The position numbers and the translations under genes are program-made. The notes under the pieces were generated by a model. The model saw only the letters and a program-made list of their open reading frames with translations, had not been told where the DNA came from and did no database searches. A stretch of DNA of 64,000 nt. Origin: JAWXUK01 sp044432725 (GTDB lineage: Bacteria; Bacillota; Clostridia; Oscillospirales; Oscillospiraceae). The stretch spans positions 62,001-126,000 of the forward strand of contig JAWXUL010000001.1 in the NCBI GenBank assembly GCA_044432725.1, in the 5' to 3' direction. This document shows positions 8,164-16,982 of this stretch, piece by piece. Numbering within the stretch: the stretch's first letter is position 1; each line of letters opens with the position of its first letter.

Positions 8164-8212
8164 AAGGCTGTGTCGTAAAACTTTTGCGACACAGCCTTAA
8201 TCTTTTTTTTTA
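8164..8212 (+). terminator. Terminator after oadA
   Basis: Stem AAGGCTGTGTCG / CGACACAGCCTT with an 11-nt loop, followed by a long T run. The A-rich left flank lets it also serve the convergent symporter gene on the minus strand. Confidence 0.93.
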
Positions 8213-8249
8213 GAGTTTCAGTCAGAAATCAGAGCGATTGAGGAGCTCC

Positions 8250-9416
8250 CTAAATCTTTTTTCGATAAGCTTCCACCATTAAGGTTAGTGCACCATCTCC
8301 TGTGACGTTACAAGCAGTGCCGAAGCTATCTTGCAGGGCGAAAATTGTCATCATCAAAGCAGTGCCTTCTGTGTCAAAACCTAATATTCCAGTGATGAGT
8401 CCTAAGGATGCCATCACAGTGCCCCCAGGAACCCCCGGTGCACCAATGCCAAAAAAACCAAGAAGTATCACAAAAAGTAACATACTTCCTATGTCAGGGA
8501 GAGCACCATACAACACCTGAGATACCACAATCACAAAAAATACCTCTGTTAAAACAGAACCACACAAGTGGATATTGGTAAAAAGAGGTATGCTGAAATT
8601 GATACTTTCAGCAGAAAGAACTTTTGATTTTTTGGCACAACGAAGGGAAACAGGCAATGTGGCAGCAGAGGACATGGTGCCGATGGCTGTGAAATAAGCT
8701 GGTAAATAGTGGGAATAAACTTCTTTTGGATTGGTTTTACTATAAATACCAGCCACAGTGTAAAGGATGCCCAACCAAATGATTTGTCCTGTTATGGCTA
8801 TCAAAATGACCAAGAGAAAGACGGGTAGTTCTTTGGTGACTGACCCTTCATAAGCGAGGGTTGCAAAAGTACTTCCAATGAAAAAGGGGAGAATGGGAAT
8901 GACCAAATGGCTGACAATGGCAAGGGCAATGGTTTGAAATTCTTGAAGTAGCTGTTCAAAAGTCTTGGACTTTGTTTGTGAGACAGCCAAGCCGAGGAGA
9001 AGTGACAAGATCAACGCAGACATCACAGGCATGATAGGGGTGATTTCTAAAGTGAAGATGGCTGCGGGCAATTCTGTCAAATGTTCAGCAACAGGGGAGA
9101 TATGAAGAAGAGGGACCAATACATAACCAAGGGCAAAACTCATTAGTCCTGCCCCTAAAGTAGAAAAATAAGCAAGAAAAAGAGCAAATCCTAATAGTTT
9201 GGTGGCATTTTTTCTTAAACTAGCGATAGAAGGTGCGATAAAACCAAGAATGATCAGAGGAATTGTAAAAAAGATAATCTGCCCAAGGATATTTTTAACC
9301 ACAATAATAAAAGACATTACTGCTTCAGTGGCAACAAAACCAAGAGAAAGTCCCAAAATCACGCCGAGAACCAGTTGAAAAACCAGTTCTTTTTTTATTT
9401 TTTCAAAAATATTCAT
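8250..9416 (-). CDS. Dicarboxylate/amino acid:cation symporter (DAACS family)
   Basis: 388 residues with about eight membrane helices and two re-entrant loops. Family marks are the serine-rich 'GTMSSAATLPVS' hairpin and the 'DSFGTACNVTGDGA' region of helix 8, which holds the substrate- and sodium-binding Asp/Asn. Relatives (GltP, DctA, SstT) import glutamate, aspartate, C4-dicarboxylates, serine or threonine with Na+ or H+. Convergent with oadA, so a C4-dicarboxylate role is attractive but is only inference. The substrate-specifying Arg of helix 8 is not obvious, which argues for a neutral or untypical substrate (SstT-like). Confidence 0.88.
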   Translation of the reverse strand: MNIFEKIKKELVFQLVLGVILGLSLGFVATEAVMSFIIVVKNILGQIIFFTIPLIILGFIAPSIASLRKNATKLLGFALFLAYFSTLGAGLMSFALGYVLVPLLHISPVAEHLTELPAAIFTLEITPIMPVMSALILSLLLGLAVSQTKSKTFEQLLQEFQTIALAIVSHLVIPILPFFIGSTFATLAYEGSVTKELPVFLLVILIAITGQIIWLGILYTVAGIYSKTNPKEVYSHYLPAYFTAIGTMSSAATLPVSLRCAKKSKVLSAESINFSIPLFTNIHLCGSVLTEVFFVIVVSQVLYGALPDIGSMLLFVILLGFFGIGAPGVPGGTVMASLGLITGILGFDTEGTALMMTIFALQDSFGTACNVTGDGALTLMVEAYRKKI

Positions 9417-9572
9417 ATTAGTTTCCTTTCTACGTCCATTCAGAGAGGTCTTCTATAGTATATGTAGCATTGCTAAAAAAATGATATTTTTTTAGAAGCT
9501 TTTGGGAGAGGAATACTTCAAGAAGTGAGTGAGTACTTTATGGTGGTACAATGTTAAATCCATGTAAAATTG

Positions 9573-9601
9573 TAGACAAAAGAGGGAATCTATGGTATAA
9601 T
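9573..9601 (+). promoter_or_regulatory. Promoter of the GGDEF-EAL gene
   Basis: -35 TAGACA (9573-9578), 17-nt spacer, -10 TATAAT (9596-9601). Only ~30 bp separate it from the start codon. Confidence 0.75.
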
Positions 9602-9632
9602 AAATTGAAAATATACAGAAGAGGTGAACATC

Positions 9633-11705
9633 ATGGGAATGGCAGATTATAATTACTGGAATCCTTATTTTGCTGATAATGAATATCCTTGCTACATCAG
9701 GGATATTTACACTGAGGAAATTATCTATGCAAATGAAAAGTTTTTTTATGCTTTTCAATGTGATGAATCAATCATAGGGAAAAAATATTATGAAATTGTT
9801 GATCTGGATCAAGATTCTATCGACCATATCAACAATAGTATTCAACGAAAAAAAGACTATGATTTTAAATTTACAGACAAAAAGACAAATTTGCAATGTT
9901 TGGGCAATGCCCATTTAATACGAGATCAAAGATCTATTTTTTGCCAATGTCGTGTGATGCTAGAAGAAAATACCAAACTCGAAGTGGCGTTGACACGTTG
10001 TACAGAAATATATAAACTGCCACATGAAGAAGTAGCGCCAGCTTTGATGAAACTATTGCTTGATTATTATGGTGGTTCCCGTGCTTATCTACACAGAATC
10101 AACAAAGATGATTTAAAGATTACCTGTATCGCAGAATGTACCAAAGGTAGACATCCTCGTGTGAATGAAAATGTTTTCACTGGGGAAGAAGCAAGGAAAA
10201 TGATTGCATTTGCAGAAAAAAATTTAGAAGATAATATTTCAAAAGGCGCTTCTGCAGAAATGACGGAAACAGATCCAGCCCTTGGGGAAAGTTTGATTGC
10301 CCAAGGAATAAATAACTACATCTTTTCTACAGTGGAAGACATCAACAAAAATATTGTTGGCGTAGTCGGGATTACAAATCTAGAGAATTTTGAAAAATCC
10401 GTAGATACTCGACTGTTAGAAACGGTATCTCGTTTTGTAGCCCAAGATATTACCCAAGGCTTAATGGATGAAAAATTGGTAGAACTGTATCATCGTGATT
10501 CTTTGACAGGTCTTTACAATCGTACTGGATATGTCAAAAGAGTTGATAGAATTTTGGAAGAATCCCCAAAATCTTTGGGTATTATTTCTGCCAATATCAA
10601 TGGGTTAAAATATGTAAACGAAAAATTAGGTATAGAGGGTGGAGACGAATACGTTAAGAAATGTGCCAAAAGAATCAAAGAGCATTTTCAATTTGTCATT
10701 TTCAGAATGTCAGGGGATGAATTTTTAGGAATTGCCCCAAATGTGGAAAAAGAAGAATTTGAATCAACAGTGTTTACGCTAATAGAAACCATGAAGGACG
10801 AGGAAAACTATGATTTTTCCATTGGTCATTCTTGGGCAAAAGGAAAAATTGACTTGACACAGCTTACCTTTGAAGCTGAAACGCTGATGTATATCAATAA
10901 GCAAGAGTATTACGCCAAAAGTGAACGTAAATTCGATAGTGTAAATGATTCTGTCTTGTCAGACTTGCTATCGTTCCTTGAAAATGACGAATTTATGATA
11001 TATCTTCAGCCACAGGTTCGTTTAAAAGATGCTTCTCTCCATGGGGCAGAAGCCTTGATCAGAAGATTTGATAAAACAAATCAAAAAATGGTTTTCCCTG
11101 ACCAATTTATTTCTCTTTACGAGAAAAACTCGGTCATTCGCCATGTGGATATGTTTGTGGTGGAGGAAGTGTGTAAACTGTTACAAAAGTGGAATAGTCA
11201 AGGGAAAGCGATTCCGATTTCTGTGAATTTAAGTCGTGTCACGCTACAAGAATATGGAATTGTTGAGAGTATTGTCGAAATTTGTGATAAATATTCTGTT
11301 CCACACCAGCTTTTGGTCATTGAAGTAACAGAACGAGTAGGTTTGATTGAAAACAACGTGGCTTCGTCTTTGATTGTTGATTTCAAAAAACACGGCTTCG
11401 CCATTTCTTTAGACGATTTTGGTTGTGCCTATTCAAATATCGTAACGTTAGCACAAATAGATGTTAATGAAGTGAAGATTGATAAAAGTTTAGTTGATAA
11501 TGTATTAATCAATCATAAAAACAAGGTGATTGTAGAAAGTTTGTTGACAATGTGTAATAAACTGGAGGACACCACCACCTTAGCAGAGGGAATCGAGGAT
11601 AAGGAGCAGGCAGATTTACTTCAAGAAATGGCTTGTACCTTAGGACAAGGGTATTACTATTCACGTCCTATTCCCGTTCCAGAATTTTCAGAAAAGTATA
11701 TTTAG
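9633..11705 (+). CDS. Sensor protein with GGDEF and EAL domains (cyclic di-GMP turnover)
   Basis: 690 residues, cytoplasmic; ATG 9633 is preferred to GTG 9624 because GAGGTG sits at the right distance. Order: PAS-like domain (~1-85), GAF-like domain (~115-275), GGDEF (~285-430), EAL (~445-690). The GGDEF signature is SGDEF, a substitution tolerated in some active cyclases. The EAL domain keeps the phosphodiesterase residues: Glu of GAEALIRR, Asn of SVNLSR, Glu of EVTE, the Asp pair of LDDFG, Lys of KIDK, Glu of AEGIE and Gln of GQGYY. It is therefore most likely an active c-di-GMP phosphodiesterase with a regulatory or weak cyclase half. Confidence 0.92.
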   Translation: MGMADYNYWNPYFADNEYPCYIRDIYTEEIIYANEKFFYAFQCDESIIGKKYYEIVDLDQDSIDHINNSIQRKKDYDFKFTDKKTNLQCLGNAHLIRDQRSIFCQCRVMLEENTKLEVALTRCTEIYKLPHEEVAPALMKLLLDYYGGSRAYLHRINKDDLKITCIAECTKGRHPRVNENVFTGEEARKMIAFAEKNLEDNISKGASAEMTETDPALGESLIAQGINNYIFSTVEDINKNIVGVVGITNLENFEKSVDTRLLETVSRFVAQDITQGLMDEKLVELYHRDSLTGLYNRTGYVKRVDRILEESPKSLGIISANINGLKYVNEKLGIEGGDEYVKKCAKRIKEHFQFVIFRMSGDEFLGIAPNVEKEEFESTVFTLIETMKDEENYDFSIGHSWAKGKIDLTQLTFEAETLMYINKQEYYAKSERKFDSVNDSVLSDLLSFLENDEFMIYLQPQVRLKDASLHGAEALIRRFDKTNQKMVFPDQFISLYEKNSVIRHVDMFVVEEVCKLLQKWNSQGKAIPISVNLSRVTLQEYGIVESIVEICDKYSVPHQLLVIEVTERVGLIENNVASSLIVDFKKHGFAISLDDFGCAYSNIVTLAQIDVNEVKIDKSLVDNVLINHKNKVIVESLLTMCNKLEDTTTLAEGIEDKEQADLLQEMACTLGQGYYYSRPIPVPEFSEKYI

Positions 11706-11760
11706 AGGTTCTTTTTCAAAAAACTTTGCTTAAATGATGATAAATCAAAGTGATTAGGGC

Positions 11761-11795
11761 AAAAAGCCAACAAGATTTTCTTGTTGGCTTTTTGC
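11761..11795 (+). terminator. Terminator after the GGDEF-EAL gene
   Basis: Stem AAAAAGCCAACAAGA / TCTTGTTGGCTTTTT with a 3-nt loop. Confidence 0.9.
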
Positions 11796-11829
11796 TTTGG
11801 AAAAAAAGGAAAAAATTTCTTGATTTCTC

Positions 11830-11858
11830 TTGTAATTTGTTGATTTTTGTAGTATTAT
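11830..11858 (+). promoter_or_regulatory. Promoter of the PAS protein
   Basis: -35 TTGTAA (11830-11835), 17-nt spacer, -10 TATTAT (11853-11858). It predicts a 5' leader of about 180 nt. Confidence 0.65.
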
Positions 11859-11865
11859 TATTTCA

Positions 11866-12044
11866 GTATGACTGTTTGCAGATGAAGCTCTTGCCTTGTG
11901 TAAATTCTTTTTGAAAAGACCCTCTAAACATGGGAAACAGGTGTCCCTTGTGATGAAAGGGGAAAAAAAGAGTGGTAACGAACTATCCCGTGATTACAAA
12001 TGAAACAACGGAAATCCCCCTGAAACAGCGAAAGGAAGAAAAAA
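11866..12044 (+). ncRNA. Long 5' leader of the PAS gene, possibly structured
   Basis: About 180 nt without a sizeable ORF lie between promoter and start. Local pairings are visible: CATGGGA / TCCCTTG around an 8-nt loop, CCCTT / AAGGG, and a longer-range AAGGGG / CCCCCT that would enclose GTGGTAACGAACTATCCCG. I could not fit it to the c-di-GMP-I or -II aptamers or another known family. It may be a riboswitch or simply a long leader. Confidence 0.35.
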
Positions 12045-13925
12045 ATGACAGAGCAATTCATGCATTTTATGGACAATTATAACTGTGCTTTTATGGTTGG
12101 GGACTATGCCCAAACACAAATTGTTTATAGCAACAAAAAAGCAAAAGAATTATATAATGTAACATTAGAAACCACTGATTTAGAACCAATTTTTAAGAAT
12201 CATAGTCAAGGGCTTGTGGCTACCTTTATCAACGAGATGAAGGAAAAAGGAAAAGAAAATGTTCTGATTCATGATGTGATTACCCTATTAGGAAATGGAG
12301 AAAAGCAATTAGCAGATGTCCACCTAGGTTATTTTCACAAGGAAGAAAAAAAAGTTTATGTGGAAATCATTCCCAAACAAGACAAACGAATGGAAATGGC
12401 AATGCATCAAGTAAGCAATTCTTCCAGAGCAGAAGTGATTTTTAATTTGGATCAGGAATTGTCCATGATTCACTGTAACAAGTTGTTTCGTGAAATATTT
12501 CAATCCAGTGCAGAACTTGCACAAATAAATTCAGAAACTGACTTTTCCAATCAAGTGCAATCTGAAATTCAAAAAATTCTTTTAAAGGAAATTGTTGAAA
12601 ACTTAGCAAATTTTCCAATTTATACAACAAAAATAAAGATAATTACGTGGGATGGCTTGCCACGTTGGTATTCACTAGAACTGCAAAGACGCACTTTGGA
12701 CAATTCAGGCACAGATAAAGTCATGGGGTATATGGTAAATATTGAAGATCAAGTAGAAATAAAGACAAAACTAGAAGATATAGAGCAGTATTTCAGTATT
12801 TTACAAAGTTTGTCCACAGGCATGCTGTATCGTTTGGATACCAAAAATAAAATTTTATACCGAAATGAAGAAACAGCTAAAATTTATGGTGTATCCACTG
12901 TGGTGGAAAATTATCCAGATCACGAAAGCTTGAAAGAGGTGTTTCACCACGAGGATATAGAAGATTATAAAAGTTATATTCATCGTGTACTTTCAGGAAA
13001 AGAAGGTTCCCATACAACAAGAATTTTAACTCCTGCAGGTCAGTATGAATATCATAAGGTGGTTTTTAAAGCTGTTTATGACGAAGAAGGAAAGATAAAG
13101 GCAATGGTGGGCTGTGCCACCAATATCCACAGCCTGAAAGAAACCCAAAAAGAATTAGAGGGCATCAATGTCTATTTCCAAATTTTGCAAAAAATGTGGG
13201 GTGGATCTTTGTATCGTTTTGATATCAAAAACAAAATTATGTATCGAAGTGATGATAACGCCCATTCTTATCGCCTCCCCACAAAAGTTGAAAATTATCC
13301 AGATGTGGAACAGCTGAAAAATGTACTTCATCCAGAGGACTTGAAACCCTATTTAGACTTTATTGAAACAGTGATTCAAGGGGAAGAAGGAGAGCTAGAA
13401 TCCAGAGTGAAAACACTAGATGGTGAATATGAATATCACAAAATGATGTTCAGAGCTATGAAAAATAGCGATGGAACCACAAAAGAAATGATCGGAACAG
13501 CACGAAATATACACAAAGAAAAAATGACACAGGTAGAGCTTGCCGATGTGAATCGTCAATTTGATGCACTGCAACATTTATCAGAAGATCTGCTCTTTCG
13601 CATTGATATTCAAAAGAAATTTCTCATCAGACACAAAAATAGCGAAAATATGTTTGGTATTTCAACACAAATGTCCCAGTTTCCTGAACATGCCTTAGCA
13701 AATGGATCAATATATCCAGAAGATAGGGGGATTTATGAAGAGTTTGCAAGTCTTGCCTTACGAGGTGTAGGTGGAAGTGTTGTATTACGTATGCGAGAGC
13801 AAAAGGATTCAGATTACAGATACCGGCGAATCAGCTGGATACCTGTGGTAAATCATGATGGACCTGTGAATGAAGTGGTTGGGAAACTGGTGGATGTTAA
13901 ATCAGTGAATGATTCAGAAGAATAG
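12045..13925 (+). CDS. PAS-repeat protein without output domain
   Basis: 626 residues, no membrane helix or signal peptide. N-terminal PAS-like segment (~1-110), a second divergent one (~115-245), then three clearly related PAS units of about 120 residues at ~250-375, ~380-500 and ~505-620. The first two of these share the pattern 'YRxDxKNKIxYR ... VENYPD ... HPEDL ... EYEYHK.xF'. Each is joined to the next by a short helical linker. No kinase, GGDEF, EAL, HTH or methyl-accepting region follows before the stop. Such a protein could present sensors to a partner; the GGDEF-EAL protein upstream, on a separate transcript, is the obvious candidate, but this is inference. Confidence 0.8.
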   Translation: MTEQFMHFMDNYNCAFMVGDYAQTQIVYSNKKAKELYNVTLETTDLEPIFKNHSQGLVATFINEMKEKGKENVLIHDVITLLGNGEKQLADVHLGYFHKEEKKVYVEIIPKQDKRMEMAMHQVSNSSRAEVIFNLDQELSMIHCNKLFREIFQSSAELAQINSETDFSNQVQSEIQKILLKEIVENLANFPIYTTKIKIITWDGLPRWYSLELQRRTLDNSGTDKVMGYMVNIEDQVEIKTKLEDIEQYFSILQSLSTGMLYRLDTKNKILYRNEETAKIYGVSTVVENYPDHESLKEVFHHEDIEDYKSYIHRVLSGKEGSHTTRILTPAGQYEYHKVVFKAVYDEEGKIKAMVGCATNIHSLKETQKELEGINVYFQILQKMWGGSLYRFDIKNKIMYRSDDNAHSYRLPTKVENYPDVEQLKNVLHPEDLKPYLDFIETVIQGEEGELESRVKTLDGEYEYHKMMFRAMKNSDGTTKEMIGTARNIHKEKMTQVELADVNRQFDALQHLSEDLLFRIDIQKKFLIRHKNSENMFGISTQMSQFPEHALANGSIYPEDRGIYEEFASLALRGVGGSVVLRMREQKDSDYRYRRISWIPVVNHDGPVNEVVGKLVDVKSVNDSEE

Positions 13926-13969
13926 GTCGAAATCATAAAAAGGATTGCCCTAAAAAAGGAGGAAAAACC

Positions 13970-15277
13970 ATGCCATTAACTCCAGCGATATGCGTGAATT
14001 GTGGTGCTAGTGTAACAGTTGACTCAGATAAAGAGGCAGCAATTTGCCAATATTGCCAAACAGCTTTTATTGTAGAAAAATCTATCAATCACTATCATGT
14101 GATTAACCAAATCACAACAGAAGCAACCCATATTTATGGAAAGACTACAGGAGATTTTGTGGTCAAAGCAGGGAAATTAACCGAATACGTGGGGGAGTCC
14201 CCAGATGTGGTAGTGCCAGATCATATCAGTATTATTGGGGAAAATGCCTTTCATAATTACACAGGACTGTTGTCTGTGACCTTGCCAGAATCTATTATTC
14301 TGATAGAAGCAGGGGCTTTTCGCCATTGTATGTCCTTAAAATCCATCAATTTTCCTTCTAAACTTCGAGCCGTGAAGGAAGAGGCTTTTCTGGGCTGTAC
14401 TGCTTTGGAAATTGTTCACTTACCTCTTTCGGTGGAATCAGTGGAACGAGAGGCGTTTTTCCAATGCACCAACATTCAGTCCCTGATTGTGGCGAATCCA
14501 TCGACTTTCTTAGGGGCACGAGCTTTTGGGAAATCTCGCATGGTCGAGGTAAAGGTTTGCAGTGATCTTTGTCAACACAAAGGTGGGGACAAAGAGCGTC
14601 CTTTTTGCGATGCAGCCATAGGAGATTTATATCTTACCGCTGGGAGAGAGGTCCCTACACACGCTTTTATCAATGTACCAATCGGTAAAGTTTTCATGGC
14701 AGACACCATAAAAACTGTGGGAATTGGGACATTTTATCAGTGCCCATGGTTAACAACAGTGGTTTTATCTAAGAATTTAGAGTACATTGGAGAAGGTGCC
14801 TTCTTTTCTTGTGGAAAGTTGACAGCCATAGAATTTCCAAAATCTTTGTCCCATATTGGTAAAAGTGCATTTTGCGGTGGTAGTTCCCTGACAACCTTAC
14901 AACTGCCTGAGGCAGTGAAAACCGTCCACGACAAAGCTTTTCAAGATTGCAGTCGCTTAGAGGAGATTCATTTCTCTCCTTCAACCGCTGTCATTGGATT
15001 TCAAACCTTTTTAAGATGTAAGAATTTAAAAGAAATCAATTTACCTGATACAGTACAAGCCCTGCATGGGGAAGCTTTTGCAAATTGTACTGAAATCTCT
15101 TCTTTCACTTTCCCTAAGGCATTGGCTTGGTTTGATTACAGTTTTTTAAATGGTTGCACGGCACTAGAAAGAATCATTTTACAAAAATCTAGTCCACAGT
15201 ATATATTTCAAAAAAAATATGCGAAAAGAATCAATATTGTTATGGAAAACAAACTAAAAGTCCACTTGGAAAAATAG
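13970..15277 (+). CDS. BspA-type leucine-rich-repeat protein with N-terminal zinc ribbon
   Basis: 435 residues, start behind AAAAAGGAGG. Residues 8-29 form a zinc ribbon (CVNCG ... CQYC). From about residue 70 to 420 come roughly a dozen 22-25-residue LRR_5 (BspA-like) repeats of the type 'IGENAFxxCxxLxxVxLPxS'. A less regular stretch with CSDLCQHKGGDKERPFCD (~190-210) interrupts them. There is no signal peptide, so despite the repeat type it is predicted to be cytoplasmic, perhaps a protein-binding scaffold. It follows the PAS gene by 44 bp and may share its transcript. Confidence 0.85.
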   Translation: MPLTPAICVNCGASVTVDSDKEAAICQYCQTAFIVEKSINHYHVINQITTEATHIYGKTTGDFVVKAGKLTEYVGESPDVVVPDHISIIGENAFHNYTGLLSVTLPESIILIEAGAFRHCMSLKSINFPSKLRAVKEEAFLGCTALEIVHLPLSVESVEREAFFQCTNIQSLIVANPSTFLGARAFGKSRMVEVKVCSDLCQHKGGDKERPFCDAAIGDLYLTAGREVPTHAFINVPIGKVFMADTIKTVGIGTFYQCPWLTTVVLSKNLEYIGEGAFFSCGKLTAIEFPKSLSHIGKSAFCGGSSLTTLQLPEAVKTVHDKAFQDCSRLEEIHFSPSTAVIGFQTFLRCKNLKEINLPDTVQALHGEAFANCTEISSFTFPKALAWFDYSFLNGCTALERIILQKSSPQYIFQKKYAKRINIVMENKLKVHLEK

Positions 15278-15314
15278 TTTTTTTCAAGAAAGACTGTGAC
15301 CACAGAATAAAACT

Positions 15315-15352
15315 AAAAAGTTCTGAAACCATGATGGATTCAGAACTTTTTT
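15315..15352. terminator. Bidirectional terminator between LRR gene and spoVAE
   Basis: Stem AAAAAGTTCTGAA / TTCAGAACTTTTT with loop ACCATGATGGA; A run before and T run after, so it can serve the LRR gene (+) and spoVAE (-). Confidence 0.85.
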
Positions 15353-15366
15353 GCATCGGTCTGTTT

Positions 15367-15723
15367 TTATTTTTTTGGTTTCGCCTTGCATAAAAGTGAC
15401 ACCAAAAAACCGAAGGTAATCGCTGCTGTGATGCCTCCAGCAGCTGCGGTTACCCCTCCTGTAAAAGCCCCCAAAAGCCCTTGCTCGCTCACAGCTTCTT
15501 TCACACCTTTGGCAAGTAAATATCCAAATCCTGTCAGAGGAACCGTGGCACCAGAACCAGCAAAATCCACCAGTGGTTCATAAAGCCCAACAGCTCCCAG
15601 AACAACACCAGTTGTCACATAGCCAACCAAAATTTTTGCTGGGGTGAGAGATGTTTTGTCGATAAGGATTTGCCCGATGATACAAAACACCCCTCCTACG
15701 ATAAAAGCATATACATAATCCAT
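15367..15723 (-). CDS. spoVAE: Stage V sporulation protein AE (SpoVAEb-type)
   Basis: 118-residue membrane protein of the SpoVA channel, which moves Ca-dipicolinate into the forespore and out again at germination. ATG 15723 is chosen because AAAAAGGAG precedes it; the earlier in-frame start lies inside spoVAD. About four hydrophobic segments with the family's 'PLVDFAGSGATVPLTGFG' loop and a basic end (KAKPKK). The start is one base after the spoVAD stop, so it is translationally coupled to spoVAD. With spoVAD interrupted, transcription from the spoVAD promoter would have to cross ~19.6 kb to reach it. Confidence 0.93.
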   Translation of the reverse strand: MDYVYAFIVGGVFCIIGQILIDKTSLTPAKILVGYVTTGVVLGAVGLYEPLVDFAGSGATVPLTGFGYLLAKGVKEAVSEQGLLGAFTGGVTAAAGGITAAITFGFLVSLLCKAKPKK

Positions 15724-15724
15724 T

Positions 15725-16123
15725 TTATTTCTCCTTTTTGTTGGCAATGGCGATAGCGTGGCAAATACTAGGGATGCTCTCCCCTTGAAATGCAGAGGTA
15801 GGGGAGTGGAGCGCCCCAGTAGGGCAAAATAAAATATTATTCCAAGTATGGTTCTCCAGACCAGTCAAGAGATAGCCTGTCAGAACAGAAGCACAGCAAC
15901 CACAACCAGAACCACCACAGTGAATGTCTTGTTGATTGGAATCAAATATCAAAATCCCACAGTCACTGTGGATTTTGGACAGTTCCAATGACTCTTCTTT
16001 GCATAATTCTAATAATAATTCTCGTCCCAACTGCCCCAAATCCCCTGTGATAATCAAATCATAGAAATTCGGATTTCGCCCTGTGTCCTTTAGATGTGTT
16101 TTTATGGTTTCAAAGGCAGCCGG
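15725..16123 (-). pseudogene. spoVAD: spoVAD, 3' part (interrupted gene, C-terminal 131 codons)
   Basis: The frame from the CCG at 16123-16121 to the stop encodes the C-terminal third of SpoVAD: 'PAAFETIKTHLKDTGR', 'YDLIITGDLGQLG', 'HSDCGILIFDS', 'GGSGCGCCASV' and 'CPTGALHSPTS' are all standard. Upstream the frame hits a stop (16156-16154), the stop codon of the next gene, so this piece has no start of its own; only a weak internal TTG exists. Everything missing is at 35690-36310. Joined at the shared CCGG (16120-16123 = 35689-35692) the two parts give 338 residues, the normal length. Confidence 0.93.
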
Positions 16124-16150
16124 TGATAGTGTTATTTTAGGGAAATATAG
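16115..16150. other. Attachment site at the left end of the element (att junction with 3' spoVAD)
   Basis: Core CCGG at 16120-16123; spoVAD codons lie to the left, and the element arm with the 18-bp repeat at 16130-16147 to the right, six bases from the core. The stop codon of the first element gene is at 16154-16156. Confidence 0.8.
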
Positions 16151-16153
16151 TTG

Positions 16154-16873
16154 TTATTGAAAGAGACGTCCCCAAAGTCCTTTTTTCTTAGGCTCTGTGA
16201 TTGGGGTGCTTCGTATTTCTGCAGGTTTGACTGGTGTGGGAAGAGAAACAGGTACGTAGTCAGGTCGCTTTAATTGGATTATTTTTAAATTTTCCCCTCG
16301 TTTTTCTTCATACATAGAATCCCCATCATAGACAAGTAAAAAACAAAAAAGCCCATCATTACACTGAAAGAAATCCCAAACCAAATCCCAATTTATGGTG
16401 GTATATTCTGACAAATTACCCAAAGCATTGATGAAATTTTCTGAAAGGGAAAGGATTTTCTTTAAATTTTCGATGTATTGGGCAGTTTGCGCTTGGTGAA
16501 ATTCTTCCGTGATTGATTTTCCTTTGATCAATCCAATGTATTCTCTATGGGTGAACTGTTGCAATCTGGTGGATAAATCCCAAATTTGGTCGTAAATATC
16601 CTGAAAACAAACTAAAGTTTCTAAAATATCAACATTTTGGGACAAGACCACAGCAAAGGCATCAATCACCCCTTGATTGATGTCCAAGATGTGAGAAAAT
16701 GCTGTGGCTTCTTCCATACCATAACGATAGAAACAGCGATAAAAAACAATATCCCAAGTATTCACTTTTTGATTTTCTTGTAAGGAATTGAAAATCTCTA
16801 GGGCTTTGTCATAATTACCCTCTGTTGCGGCATGATGTGCAGCAAGCTGTAATGCTTCGATTTTTTCTGTCAT
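16154..16873 (-). CDS. Hypothetical soluble helical protein at the element's left end
   Basis: 239 residues, not recognised. The N-terminal part reads like a TPR-type helix pair ('AAHHAATEGNYDKALEIFNSLQ'), and most of the protein is predicted helical. The C-terminus is Pro-rich and ends in a basic/aromatic tail (KKKGLWGRLFQ). No signal peptide or membrane helix. A GAGGGAATC stretch precedes the start. Its stop codon lies about 30 bp inside the element boundary, and its frame happens to be that of the downstream spoVAD piece, separated by that single stop. Confidence 0.65.
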   Translation of the reverse strand: MTEKIEALQLAAHHAATEGNYDKALEIFNSLQENQKVNTWDIVFYRCFYRYGMEEATAFSHILDINQGVIDAFAVVLSQNVDILETLVCFQDIYDQIWDLSTRLQQFTHREYIGLIKGKSITEEFHQAQTAQYIENLKKILSLSENFINALGNLSEYTTINWDLVWDFFQCNDGLFCFLLVYDGDSMYEEKRGENLKIIQLKRPDYVPVSLPTPVKPAEIRSTPITEPKKKGLWGRLFQ

Positions 16874-16982
16874 AATTAGATTCCCTCTTTTCTCATGTGG
16901 CTATATCATATCAAAAAAAGGGGAAAAAGTCAATCTGGACCTTGGACAGTTGATGGATAACAAGAGGAAGCTTTCCAGAAGC

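Noticed and set aside
11866..12044. Cyclic di-GMP riboswitch upstream of the PAS gene
   Set aside because: The conserved GEMM core motifs could not be found; left as an unassigned leader.
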